A stretch of 64,000 nt of DNA, taken from positions 12,845,496-12,909,495 of the forward strand of contig CM060857.1 of the NCBI GenBank assembly GCA_030737835.1. Direction: 5' to 3'. Origin of the DNA: Acorus gramineus (Eukaryota > Streptophyta > Magnoliopsida > Acorales > Acoraceae). Both the position numbers and the translations under genes were made by a program. Position 1 is the first letter of the stretch. Each line of letters begins with the position of its first letter. A model generated the notes under the pieces. That model searched no databases and had not been told where the DNA came from. It was given only the letters and a program-made list of their open reading frames with translations. This document shows positions 47,603 through 59,515 of this stretch, one piece after another.

Positions 47603-49904
47603 GTGTCTACTGTCTATTGAAGTATTGATGAAATGAGATCAAATTAGTGTCTACTAATTCCATTGGGTGGGGTGATCCCTTCAATAATTGACTGACTTGA
47701 TCATCATAAAAATTCACTCTCTCAGTTGTTACATGTGAGATTAAACCCTCATTGACATCTACTTAAGAAGATTAAAATAATTGAGTTTCTTTTATTGCAA
47801 CACTAATGTTGTATCGATTTCATGTTACAACAAGGGTGATTTGCTCTATTTGGAAACGGGTTTAGTAAGCTTTTGGGTTTATAGAAAGCTAAGTTTTCAA
47901 CCCTATTTCTAAACAAAAATAAAATTATAGCTTAATTAAAAGCTACATGAACATATTTTTGTAAAAAAAATACCCAAAAACTAGCTATGTCAAAATCTCT
48001 AAAGAGAGTTTTCTACAAACTTAAAAATTTAAAACCTAGCTTTTAAGGAAAATAAAGAAAAGTTAATTCTCAAATTTGTTTTCAAAAAAGACCTTAACTC
48101 AGAACCACACTGTATTTGGAGGGGATAAATTATATGTCAAAAACATATGCAGTGACCATATAATTGAGAGTAAAACATAGTTCTTACTCGGGTTCTGCTT
48201 ATTTTCAAGTTCATTAGCGGTCCAATATATGAATTATATGTAACTTGTAGTTGCAGGTGAGACGTGAATGTAAATCCTATTAATTCTAAAATTATGCTAA
48301 GTATGACATGTTTCTTTGATAACATTTTATTTTAAAAAAATAGATAATGTTATATCCAACCTTATTTTCAATCTCAATTCCAGTCTAAATGAGTTTTGAA
48401 TTTTTTAAAAATTCATAAATCTTTGGGATAGACTCCATGAATCTTTCGCGCTTCAACTCCATTAAGAATTACCTTCTCCAAGACACTAGCAAACATGTAT
48501 TTTTATGTATTTGTTTTTATGGTCGAGTTTATTTAGAAAATGATAAATCCAACTTCCCAAAGGATCCCCATCCCAACCCACGTCATTTAAAAAAAAAGGG
48601 AAAAATTTATATAACCCACTCTAATCTTCCTGATATCTATATAACCCTCCTGTAATCTCAATATATCCATATAACCTCCTGTAAACACACTATAAATACA
48701 AATAACCCCCCGCGGTTAAATTTTTTTTTAACAGAATTGAAATATTTTGAACATATTGCATTATCTAAACCATGATTAACAAGTATGTATTCTTTCAACC
48801 CTCTGAAAGCAGCCAATACTTAAAAAAAAAACCAACCCTAAAAGAGTGTAAAATTAAAAATGCTTCCAAAAGGTGTAGCTCATCATACATATTAGGTATT
48901 GAATGCCCAAGGAAAAATTCACAGGGAATTTAGAGATCTTCAAATATGCAACGCACAAGAGAATCATGTTCAAGGACACAGATATACAGAGAGAATCTGA
49001 AAATTAAGCATCTAAATTTCAGTCAGTCCACCATCGTATGGTGAAGAACAATTAACTACGGATCACATGAGATAATAGCACATCACTCCCCCTCCCCCTC
49101 CTAAATATGATCAGTCTATATGCTTTTGAGCTATTTCAGAATGATGTAAGTGCTAAACAAAGGGAGTTCTTTATGTTGTTCATCGAATTATCAACAGTGG
49201 ATCTAACCCAAAAAGAAAAAAAGACACCATAGATCACAATTATTTGAAATGCAACTGATCAGCAAAACACTATTATGACATCTAAATCTTCATGGTTTCT
49301 AACAAAGATAGCATTTAGAATGCAATACTACAACAGGGCCATGTCAGGCATTGATAAAGAAAGCACACATACTAACAACCACCAATAATCATTTATAGCT
49401 GCTTGCAGCCCCTAAAGATGGATGAGATATGTTCAATGGTTCGGGTTTTTGTTTTTTTGTCCCGTTATATATTTTTCTGTCTTACTTTTCCATCAATGGC
49501 AAGAACAAGTATAGTTTGAATTGAGGAAAATCCAAAACTAATTAGAGAATACTCAGATGCAAGTGAACATAAATCCCAACAATGGAAAAAATGATAAATT
49601 AAAAATGCTACAAAAATGTTTACCTATTCTTTTAAATGATACATATGTTCTGAGTGCTTTGCTGAATGGCAATAATACCACGGAGAGTGCATCTTCAAAC
49701 TTACAAATCCCCGATCAAGATTCCACGTTAACCTTCACTATTAGCACAACCCGGTTCTTCCATATCTGCAACAAAGCACAGGAGAAAAACTGAGAAATAA
49801 ACAGTTAGGTATGATCCAATTTACTTAAAATGACTGCAGTCTTGATTGTTGATAATTTGATACCATCTGTTGTACAAGTCACAATAACCAAGTCAGCCTT
49901 TTGA
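47603..49904. other. Intergenic region downstream of the FAR1-domain gene
   Basis: AT-rich with nothing coding that I recognise. The stretch 47820-48110 resembles other short inverted-end repeats (AAGCTTTTGGG, CTAGCTTTTAAGG). The last few hundred bases belong to the 3' region of the next minus-strand gene. Confidence 0.45.
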
Positions 49905-52900
49905 TTAACTTTGACTAATAGGTTCAACAGAATCCAAGATGATCTGTTCACACGGATCCACATTTATGTGTTCACTTGGGCCAGTGCCAATATGATCGAT
50001 TGCAAATGCAGAAATGGTGCCTGGGGGGCTCATCACCAACTGCGGTAACATAAACAAAATAAATAATTAATTAATAAAGAACACAAATTCGTTGAATGCT
50101 TGAAAACAGGTAATACATGACATTAATAAACTCATGCTCGCAAGTCAATATTTGCAGATGTGGGTGCCCGCAGCATACCTGGTTCATTGGGCAGTTACGA
50201 CTAGTATGGTCGGAGGGCTGATGGCACACATCGCATATTCTTGATTTTGGAAGTTTCAATTGACGATTGGAATCACACAATCTTAATTTGTGACGTTGAA
50301 CTGTATGAGATGTTGAACTACTAACCAGGCTTTCATCACTAGCACCATCATTAGCAACTTCTCTAACATTCTTTTTCATAGCTGTGACCTTCTTAACAGC
50401 TTCTCTAAGCGCCTGCATTGCCACATTGTAAACATCTGCAGATGCTGCCCCCTCTTGTGCATACTTAATGGCTTCTCTACACAAGCTGTTGTAACGTGAG
50501 GCTGAGGATTTTTGGCTGCTGGCGCTGCTTTGTGGATCAATGATGCCCGCCATGGACATCGTATTGATAGAGGATATGCGCTTACGTTTCTTAATGCGGC
50601 GCAAACTTCGAAGAGGTCCGAGTGCATGGTTATGTTCCCTCTCACATTTGGAAACGACCCATTTCCCTAAATTATTCTTTTTCACCATGAGCATAGCTTT
50701 GCAGCCTACTCTTGTTGCTTCTCGAGGTCGCTTTATCATTCTTTCACCACTCAAGCCTTTTTTGGAATAGAAACCCTCTTTGGAGCACACAAATAGGCGA
50801 GAAATGACTGATTTGTCACGTTTTGACCGATAATATGTACTGACTCGCATATTGAAACCCACATGCCTAGAGTATGCCAAATAGAACATTCTTACAGCTT
50901 CTTCAGAGTCAAATTCCATGCCTTCGCATGGTTCTAAAATTTCATCCCCTGCAAAACAACTCAACTGATTATTGAAGGAATCATTTATGATGACATCCTC
51001 CTCCTCACAAGCCTCATCATCAGAATCACTCATCATTGGAGTGAGTGCATGATTATGGTTCTTTACAAGTTTTGAAACAACCCATTTCCCAGTCTCCCGC
51101 TTCTTCACCATTATCATTGCCTTGCAACCAACCCTAGTAACGATCCTTGGCCGCATGAGCCTGTCTTCATTGTTTTCATGTTTCTTTGAACGGAAGCCCT
51201 CTTTGGAGCACACAATTAATCGAGAGATAATTGAATTGTCCCGCTTCGAACGATAATATGAGCTCACACGTGCTCTGAACCCCACTCGCCTTGCATATGC
51301 TTTATAGAAGACCTTGGCATCCTTTTCAGACTCAAATTTCATGCCTAAGTACGGATCTGATTCCAGGTCCTCTAGCGGTGCATATACCTCTCCTCCTTCA
51401 GGGTAGTCTGCATCAACTCCAACAGGATTTTCGATCTCCGCTTCATTCTCATGGGTGTACGGGTTGATATCCAACATCACCACTTTCCCTTGAGTCCCTA
51501 AAACATGGTTATGGATCTTTTCCAATTTTGAAACAACCCATTTCCCAGAACTGTCTTTCTTTACCATGATCATTGCCCTGCAACCAACCCTTGAGACTGC
51601 CCGTGGACGCTTGCACGCCCCGTCATCACTCACTTCCTTCTTTGTGCGGAAACCTTCTCTGGAGCACACAAGCTGCCTGGAGATGATAGTCTTGTCACGC
51701 TTCGAACGGATAAATGAGCTGACACGAACTTTGAAGCCCGCCTGGGAAGCATATGAGCTGTAATATGACTTTGCATTTTCTTCTGATTGAAACTCCATCC
51801 CTATATATGGTTCTGGAATTGGTTCTTGGTCCATCACAAAAAACTCTCTTGCTACAGAATTTTCTAAGATGTCGTCAATCTCACCAACTTGTGGTTCAAC
51901 ATCTACTGCATAGAAACATCCCATCAGCTAATTTCCAACAGAGAACATAAAGTGTGCACAATTTTACCCTAGAACAGTATTAATAAATCCAATAGCAAAG
52001 TAAAAGGGACACGTATCAGTAAATTGCAGCACAATGATTAAGAAAACTCATCACTAAAGGCAAAAAATATTACACATTAACTAATAGTTGGGTTGATCAT
52101 TGAGATAGGCAGCAGATGTTTACCCTTTTCATATATATATATATGATATATATACAATCAAATTTGTCTTAATTTAAATCTCAGTGACTATGCATGTAGA
52201 GGTATTGCTATCAAATAGAAGCTTAATGAATTGAAATTATTGATGTTCTCTTATCTCACCAATGGTATTAACAAGTTACAAGAAGATTTTGGAGAGATAA
52301 TAATCCACTCCACAGTTTTTTTTTTTTTTTGGTTGCCTTTCAGCTCTCTCTTTGGTATACTCTTACAACATTGAAGTATGTAGCATAACAATCCATTTAT
52401 AGAAAATGATAGAAGATGTTTCACAAATCTATGGAAGAATTACTATCATATAGAACTACTACTATAGAACATCTCATAAATATGCAAATACACCGCATCA
52501 TTTGAAAGTTGTTCACATTCAACATCGAGAAACTTCATATGTGCATGATCAAATATTGCTGTGAATACAATAATGTTATGCCAAGTTTAAGTGTCTCTGG
52601 ACTACAACAAGTAAAACAATATCCTCTAGACCCCAAATGGTCACACCTGACTGTTGTTTATGGTCAAACAGACAAATCAAGTGACCTACCAAAGGTAACT
52701 CACCTAAAAACAATGGTTAAAACTTAAAACAGTAGGCCTATCGTATCAATACATGCCTCATTTTATTCGAAAGAATTTTCCGTTAGACCGGGGCAAAGAG
52801 GCGGAGGTAGCCTTCCTAGCTTAACGGTAAGGTCAACCATGGGGGGTCCCTCCGATATCAAAAAAATAAATAAATAAATAAAACACGTGCCTCATTTTAC

Positions 52901-53602
52901 AAAACAACAGCATGGTTTCAGTGTGTAACATGTTGGTATTATCTCATCTCAATATCTGACAGCACAGACAATGAACATAAGAACCATATTACTGCCAAAG
53001 AAGGATGCCTCATATATAAAAGGACCCATAGAAAACATTATTTTCACTAATAGAACTATGCCATCCAAAGCATTAATGTGCATTCCAGTTAAAATTCATC
53101 ATCAACGAAACATTATCTTGTTTCATACATTAATCGGACAAGGCAGAATTCAAGATCCATAAATAAACATCCCACCCACCTCAACAAGAAGCAGCAATCG
53201 ATCCACTCTGTCTAAAAGCAGACCAGGACACTTATTCAACAAATCAATGAACCAAAACATCATAATTCATAATATGAGAATGAATTAAAAAAAAAAAAAA
53301 AAAAAGCTCTTGATAACTCCATTAGGATTTCACGATTCTAGACAACTCCATCAAACAGAACTTCAAAAACTGATAATTCCAGCGACAAAAACATTTCTTA
53401 CTCCACATGACGAAAACTAAACCGATAGAACATTCTGTAACTCAAACAGGAAATGAAAGCACAAATGCATGGGAACTTCATTCAAGTAAAGACAGGTAAA
53501 AAGACAAATCGAGGAGGAATCGAAAAAAAAAAAACCTGGAGAGATGATCATAGAAGTGGAGAACATCATCCCTTCCATATCACCGCAGTCCCTGAAATCC
53601 AT
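49905..53602 (-). CDS. FAR1-related protein with three tandem FAR1 DNA-binding domains, no transposase core
   Basis: Three exons join in phase: 53602-53536 (MDFRDCGDMEGMMFSTSMI), 51905-50179 and 50039-49905, giving 642 residues. Junctions are TCTCCAG|GTTTT...ATGCAG|TAGATG and ACCAG|GTATGC...CCGCAG|TTGG. A 1630-bp first intron separates exons 1 and 2. Three copies of the FAR1 domain lie at about 57-157, 208-308 and 349-450, each with GMEFxSEExAxxFY, SKRD, VCSREGF-like, RVGCxAMxMVKK and KWVVSK...HNH, a WRKY/GCM1-like zinc fold. Near 580-598 is a C-x2-C...C motif (CDVCHQPSDHTSRNC). The MULE transposase core and SWIM domain of full-length FRS proteins are missing, so it fits the shorter FRS-related-factor class. 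Nuclear DNA binding is inferred. Confidence 0.93.
52808..52880 (+). repeat. SINE-like piece in the first intron of the FAR1-domain gene
   Basis: GGTAGCCTTCCTAGCTTAAC, GGTAAGGTCAACC, then TCCGATATCAAAAAAAT and an AAAT-repeat tail. It shares its ends and tail with 46815-46885. Confidence 0.5.
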
Positions 53603-53862
53603 GTCGTCCTCTCTATTTGCTTCTTGATTTTCACCACTTCTCCATGTTCAAATGGAGCTACAGTGATTTAGGGTTCACAGTGAGCTCATTCTCGGGACGG
53701 GGGGGTTCCATGGATTTCTCAATTGGGAATATCGAATTAGACAGGGTCGGATTAGGGTTTCTGAGGGTGTTTCTGATTCCGATCTGAGATTTTGCTCCTC
53801 AGAGAGAGGGAAAGCAATCGGACGGTGGAGATTAAAGAAGAAGAAGAAGAGAGTGTTTTTAA

Positions 53863-54094
53863 GAGTCCGTTTGAAAACAAGTATGAAAAATAAGATTTAG
53901 AATAAATTGGTTTAAATAGAATTGATTTCTGAAAAACGGATTTTTTTGTTTTTAAAAAATTAATTTTTTTACATTAAAAACTGAAAGTAACTTTTTAATT
54001 AAGTCAATTTTTTAGAATACGTTTGACAACACTTTTTAGCTTATTATTTAATTAAAAGCGGAATCACTTTAAAAAAACAAAACCAAACAGGACC
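53863..54094. mobile_element. Tourist-like MITE, 232 bp, TAA target
   Basis: TAA flanks it at 53860-53862 and 54095-54097. The left end GAGTCCGTTTG and reverse-complemented right end GGTCCTGTTTGG are similar. The interior is AT-rich without coding sequence. It lies just upstream of the FAR1-domain gene. Confidence 0.6.
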
Positions 54095-54254
54095 TAAAAG
54101 AAAAAATGTAGCACTTAATTATTTGTGATGGGAGACCTTGTTTTTGCTAACCCATTGATAAGGCGATACGTTGCTCTGTCGCTTGTTCTGAATAATCCAT
54201 TCAAAATAGATTGGTTGTCCCAATTTCACCTGAACAGCTTAGGAAAAAGGTAAC

Positions 54255-54580
54255 GCATTTCTATGTTCGGTGATGACTGGTTGGACAAAGGGATAAGTGG
54301 TAGAATAAATAATAATTATGGGAATGAGTGGGAGGACATTTTATCTATGTTTAGTATAAAAAATAATCAAAATAAACTGTGGACAGTTGTTCCAATTTTG
54401 AAATGAAAATAAAGATGTTTTGTTTTACCTAAAAGTTGAAATAACATTTATTCCAACTTTTTATCACAATTTTTACAAATGTAAATATAAACAAAATTGA
54501 TGGACTTTTTACTATTTAAAACTAAAACAACTTATCATCAAAATCTTTTTTTTTTTTTGAAGTAAATCTTATCATCAAAA
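54255..54580. repeat. Interspersed repeat family B, copy 2
   Basis: Shares GGATAAGTGGTAGAATAA, GTGGGAGGACA, GTATAAAAAATAATC and GAAATAACATTTATTCC with 885-1140. The ends are not resolved. Confidence 0.5.
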
Positions 54581-54639
54581 ATCTTAAGCTATTGTCAAAT
54601 TAGCCCTGGGTTACTTTTTATTGGAGTAATGATAGACGA

Positions 54640-54990
54640 TTGCTGCTTCAATTATATATCATGGAACCGGAGGTTACAAAATCCAAAGATAACAAAAAAA
54701 ATAATACAGAACAAAGAAAGAGTTATGAATAGAAGAGAATTCTACTCAGTGGTCGCTCTCCAACTCGAATGTCATTCCTCGATCCTCAATTCACCTCGGA
54801 GCATCACCACGCCCTTAGCACCCACAATGAAACGGTCCCAATCACTGATCAAGCTCGCCGTGGTCTCCCATAGGTTCTCCTCATAGTAGCGTTGTCCCCT
54901 GAATATCACTGCATTTTGCATTAGTCAAATCGGTCAAAGTCCGGCTGGAATGATTGTCAATGAGACCTTCAAAACCAAGCTTATGTCCTT
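54640..54990 (-). mobile_element. Probable LINE 3' remnant
   Basis: The minus strand has GQRYYEENLWETTASLISDW, then DRFIVGAKGV, a C-terminal-type LINE pattern, broken by stops before 54740. No poly(A) or target duplication could be confirmed, so the assignment is tentative. Confidence 0.35.
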
Positions 54991-56121
54991 CCTCTCAAAT
55001 CTATGAGTTATTTTTTTATTTATGAAAATTACTTGACACTATCACTCGATCTTGAATCCTTAAATCATAGCATGTCTCGTGTCAACGTTCTTATCAGAGT
55101 GTCAGTTGGTATATTTTCGATTGGTTATATATATCAACTCATTACCAAAAAATAATTATTGATCTTAATTGCATTCATACTCATGTGTTTCTCTGAGTCA
55201 TCTAGTGTAACGCTATAACAATCAATCGATTTGATAGAATGGTTTCGTGCGGCAGATCAAGGACAATATGGTAAATGCATAAAAGATGGAAGAGAAAGAA
55301 TTAGAGAGAGAGAAAAATGTATGTCTCAAGAGGAGACAGATAGGTCATTCGATTCAGTCCTTAATTCAATCCCTCTACTGACTTAGCCATCAGAGTTTTA
55401 CTTACCATTTATATTTTATTTATCCAAACTAAAATAAACACAAAAAAATGACTTCTACATTTTTTAAATGAGATTACCAAAAATGATAAACCATTAAAAA
55501 GTCTTTTATTTGTCATATATTTTTATTTATTATGATACAACAATATATGGTGAATAACTTTATCACGGTCTAAACAAGCCTAGTGATTAATATCATAAAA
55601 AAATTAGAAAACCCCCCCCCCCCCCCCCCCCCCCCTGCCCCCCACCCCCCCCCCCCCCCCCCCCCCCAATATGTGTAGCATGGCACATGTTGAATATGGC
55701 ATGATAGGCCTAAAATCATATCTAGATTAGATAACATGAGTTATAATAGTAATTAATTTCAATGCAAAAACTTAAATAACTTATCTATATCAACAAAATT
55801 GTTTTAAAAACCTATCATATCAAAATACTTCAATACTTTCACATGTATTCCAAAACATGTTAGCTCTTCAATGCTCTTCTATTACACACATTTCCAAACA
55901 CAACCAATTAATGTAATGGTTAAAATTATCGTTTAAAAAATTATAAATATTAATCCACTTTTTCATTCACCACTTACATTCAATAGCTAAGATTAACAAA
56001 AAAATATATGATAATCCAATAAAAAAAAAACCATCTTATTCCGCATATATTATATTTGTCCGGTGTCTATGATGAATAACACTAAAAACTATCCCAAACG
56101 AGGGCTAAATCCAAGTCAATC
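54991..56121. other. Gene-free region with a long C-rich tract
   Basis: 55614-55668 is an almost pure C run with single G, T and A interruptions. The remainder is AT-rich and includes the 3' flank of the UPF0496 gene near 56121. Confidence 0.5.
55614..55668. repeat. C-rich homopolymer tract
   Basis: Three C blocks separated by CTGCC and CCACC. It could form an i-motif, or a G-quadruplex on the opposite strand. Its length is likely unreliable in an assembly. Confidence 0.9.
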
Positions 56122-58091
56122 CTAATCATATTTCGAAAGCTCTTTCACCACAAGCCCCCTAGCCCGGTTGATTGTCATGAAACACAAGTACAAGTGCTCC
56201 TCCAACTCGTCGAGCCGCTCGGTGAAGCTCAACTCATTCTTCCGCAACCGCGCCACCGCCTCCTCCCTCCCCGACCTCCTCGGCCCCTCCCCAAGCCGCC
56301 ACCGCTCGAGACAAAACCGCGCCATCACCAACGTGTGCTCAAACTCGTCGTTGAGCCGCGTCACGAGCCGGCTTATCGTGTCCAGGTCCTTGTTCAGAAT
56401 GTACGCCCCCTTCGTCGCCAAGTCGAGCCGGGCCGCGACCCGTTTGAGTCTTCGGCCCGAACCCAACCCCAACAACATCAAAACCGGCGCGGCCATCAGC
56501 GCGGCCAGTCCGTGCGTCGCGGCGCACACCGCGATCGCGGTCACGGACGCGGCCAGTGCCGCGAGCGACAGTCCGAGCCCGCGTTTGAAGTTGCGGACGA
56601 GCCGGAGCTCGGCCCGGGCGCACGCGAGCCCGGACTCGAGTCCCGCGATCAGGCCCGCGCACGCGGACTGCACGGCCAGGAAACGGACGCGGGTGGGGGA
56701 GGTCGGGCCGATCGGGCTGGGCGGGCCGGTGATGTCCGTGAGGATTTTGGCGGGGAGGGACCCCGCGGAGGCTCGGAGGGCGGAGCGGAAGGGGCGGTAG
56801 CGGAGGCGGAGCTTTTCGACGTCTTTGAGGAGGAGGCCGCAGAGGGAGGAGGCGGAGGCGGTTTCGGAGAAGTAGTCGGTGAGGAGGGCGCGTTCTTGGG
56901 GGGAGGAAGCGGAGGAGAGGGAGGAGGTGGCGCGGGATTGGTCCGGGTCGAGGAGCTGGTCGACGAAGAGGCGGTAGGAGGGGAGGCGAGCGGAGGAGGA
57001 GGAGGGATTGTAGGTGAGGTCGAGGACGCGCGCCCAAAACTCGTTGTAGGACTCCGTGCGGAAGGCGTTGGAGTACTCTTCGCGGACGTCGAGGCTCGTG
57101 GTGGTGTGGGGCGGATGGGCGGAGGGGCGGAGTCTCGCTGTGTGATCTTCATGCGCATGAAAGTTAAGAGAGTCAGCTTTTTGAGATTCTGCTTTTATAA
57201 TAATAGTAGTCCATTCAGATTCACTTTTGAAAATTCCCAATGATACCAATTTTTGATAAAAGTGAAAAAATAGTTTTATTTATGAAATACATTTTTCTCT
57301 CAGAAAAAAAAAATTATGAAATACATTTTTTCCAAAATCTATTATGGATGTATTTAGTAGCATCTGGATGTGCTTTGTAAACCTTTTTTTTTTTTTTATA
57401 AATGTTACGTATAGTCATTTTTTCAGATTTAATTTTAGTCCACTCACAAGATAAATGTTTTTATAGAAAATAAAATATATATTTCAATGGATTGCATTGA
57501 GACATTTTATACCATTGTTAATGAGAGTATAAGACATTGACTAGGCATATAAGATTGAAATTGGGACTTAAGAATAGACTGTGTTTAACAACGCTATTTT
57601 TCTTTAAAGCTGTTTTTATGGGCTAGGTTTGCAAGAAGTGAGGTTCTTGACAATTCCAGAAAAACTATGGCTTTGTTGTTTTTTCCTTTCAAACGATTAG
57701 ATTTTGTCGTTTGGATGTGGGTTTGAGGAACTCAATTTTGTACACATCCAAATGCTCTCTTAAACTCATCTAAACGCACTCTAAGGATGCATTTGATTGC
57801 GTGATTGCAAAACTGATTTTCTGCAAACGCTGGGTTTTAAAAATGATTTCACAGGAAGCTACCCCTGCTTTTGAAAAACACAACTTTTGAGCACTACTTG
57901 TCCAAAATATCTGCATGAAGTTGTCCAATTTTTCTGTTTGGTTGCGCGATTGCAAAAAACAGTTTCCTGCAAACACAAAAGCTGCTCAATCGTATAACCA
58001 AAAAACATCCTAAGTTCCACTCCAGGTAACTAATTTGAGTTTATACGTACATACATTTGAGAGCTCTGGAAATCTTGAATTTGATGCCCAT
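56122..58091 (-). CDS. UPF0496 (DUF677) protein
   Basis: The large exon is 57137-56122. The open frame begins only with a TTG near 57249 and has no ATG before the conserved DVREEYSNAFRTESYNEFW, so an upstream exon is needed. A 37-bp exon at 58091-58055 (MGIKFKISRALK) ends in a perfect donor (AAAT|GTATGT) and joins in phase to the acceptor ACACAG|CGAGAC, giving 350 residues. Hallmarks include DVREEYSNAFRTESYNEFW, two adjacent hydrophobic helices (LSLAALAASVTAIAVCAA and GLAALMAAPVLMLLGLG), and a C-terminal coiled segment (ELSFTERLDELEEHLYLCF). The family's function is unknown. The exon is extremely GC-rich. Confidence 0.8.
57785..58010. mobile_element. Harbinger-type MITE, 226 bp, TAA target
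   Basis: TAA lies at 57782-57784 and 58011-58013. The left end GGATGCATTTGATTGCGTGA and reverse-complemented right end GGATGTTTTTTGGTTATACG are similar. Internal GTTTGGTTGCGCGATTGC matches the ends of the MITE at 8901-9111. It sits in the proposed UPF0496 intron, 44 bp from exon 1. Confidence 0.7.
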
Positions 58092-58479
58092 CTCTGCTTC
58101 ACCAGTACTTGGTGAACACTTGTTGATATGTTGGGAAAAAAATGTGTGAGAATTTAGTGAATTTCAGTGGTCAAAGAAAGAACAGGAATGGAGGGGGTTC
58201 TTAAATAGGGAAAAGTTGAAGTGTAGTGTTACTTTGGATGTCCGTGTCTTCAAAGTCCTACATTTGCGATTCTTGAAAGTTAAGGTGTCCGGTTGTTGAT
58301 ACTCAATCGACGAAAAGATGGCAATGAAACCGGATTTTTTTTGGTCAAGACGGTGACCATACCCAATCATGACAAGAGGTGCTAGTTCAGCTTTCAAGTT
58401 TGATACGTATACCGAATATTTCGGGTAAAGAAACTTAATTGGAAAGTTTTTCAACTTGGTTTTTCATTTGGAGGGTTAT

Positions 58480-59515
58480 ATACCCACCCCGGCAAATTAT
58501 AGCCCAATCCCATTTATAAAAATAAAAAACAGATATTTATATTTTTTCAAAACAATGCAGAATCCACCCCTTGGATTTTTCACTCCCTCCCATCCAATAA
58601 ATGACACACCCCACCCAATCGATGGAGGTAGAGAACTAGGACCAACAATTGCACTGCGTCTTGTTATTCGATCCGGACCTCTCCAAATTTTGCTCCTCCA
58701 ACAACGGAAACATGCCGCTGTTGAAGAGGCGGAGGCAGCAAAACCGCCTCCGCACATCTTCGGCACGCCCACGCCGAGTGCAGGCACGATGGTGGACGGT
58801 TTGCATGGGCTGCTTCCATCCGATGGACCTCCTAAGTTTGTGGCAAATGTGGAGAGCATGCTCAGAGGGGAGTCGACGATGATGACACACGAGTGGATTT
58901 GTCTTTCGAGATCAAAATCTGACCTCCTCGAACATGAATTCAACAAACAAATACACGTTGAACCATTCGACCAACTCAGTCTTCGACCATCAGCTCATAA
59001 CCTGCAACACTTCGTCTTCCATGTGGATCTTCGAATACCCGGCGTTCATCACAATCCAAGAAAAGACACCAAGGATTTGAACATCACATAAACGCTAATT
59101 AAATTGTTGTCCACAAAAAGCATACACTACTAAACATTTTTAATTTACATAAGAGAATCGATGATTGTTTTTGTGTTCCCCTTTGAATAAACATAGAATC
59201 TTTAACAATGAATTCAAGCCAGTTCATTTATATTGTCCCTTTCTTCAATATTCATGTTTCAGGAGAAATTACATGCGGAATGCATTCAATACAACTTAGC
59301 GACAATCGGGATCCGCGGTGCTGACATCAGCGGAGAAGGCTGGTGGAGGGAGAGAGTTGGAACTGGCGAAGGGAGACAGATAGGGGAAGGAAGGAGAGGA
59401 TGAAAAATCTTGGGAGGTGGGGTTCCAGGATGCAATGTGTGATATATACACCGGGGTGGGTTTGCATTTCATAGATTTTAAAAGGGGTGGATCATCTAAC
59501 GGGGTGGGTTTGCAC
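58480..59515. mobile_element. Possible nonautonomous element with a GC-rich core and CCCACCCC-type ends
   Basis: The left side (ATACCCACCCCGGCAAATTA, near 58481) and reverse complement of the right side (CAAACCCACCCCGG, near 59450) are alike. CACCCC words recur on both sides. The core has an open frame on the plus strand from an ATG at 58555 to 59091 (178 codons) with a GC-rich stretch. No target duplication is found. It may be a transposon carrying a piece of unknown gene. Confidence 0.35.
58555..59091 (+). CDS. Unrecognised open frame in a possible mobile element
   Basis: 178 residues beginning MQNPPLGFFTPSHP. I recognise no domain, and there are no intron-like junctions. An antisense frame (58946-58497) is also long, which reduces the weight of either. 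Its placement between CCCACCCC-type repeat sides makes a captured or chance frame likely. I would not call it a gene without transcript evidence. Confidence 0.2.
   Translation: MQNPPLGFFTPSHPINDTPHPIDGGRELGPTIALRLVIRSGPLQILLLQQRKHAAVEEAEAAKPPPHIFGTPTPSAGTMVDGLHGLLPSDGPPKFVANVESMLRGESTMMTHEWICLSRSKSDLLEHEFNKQIHVEPFDQLSLRPSAHNLQHFVFHVDLRIPGVHHNPRKDTKDLNIT

Noticed and set aside
50071-50178. Continuation of the FAR1-domain exon past NCPMNQ
   Set aside because: The sequence after CAG is a consensus donor (GTATGC), and an in-phase exon with a stop follows at 50039-49905. The read-through tail is intronic.
51906-51924. ATG at 51924 (MGCFYA) as start of the FAR1-domain protein
   Set aside because: The bases TTTCTATGCAG before 51905 make a good acceptor, and a short exon at 53602-53536 joins in phase. 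The ATG at 51924 is therefore probably intronic, though an alternative start cannot be excluded.
56194-57243. 349-codon frame on the plus strand
   Set aside because: Antisense of the GC-rich UPF0496 exon, with Gly/Glu/Arg-rich low complexity. The UPF0496 reading has clear family blocks.
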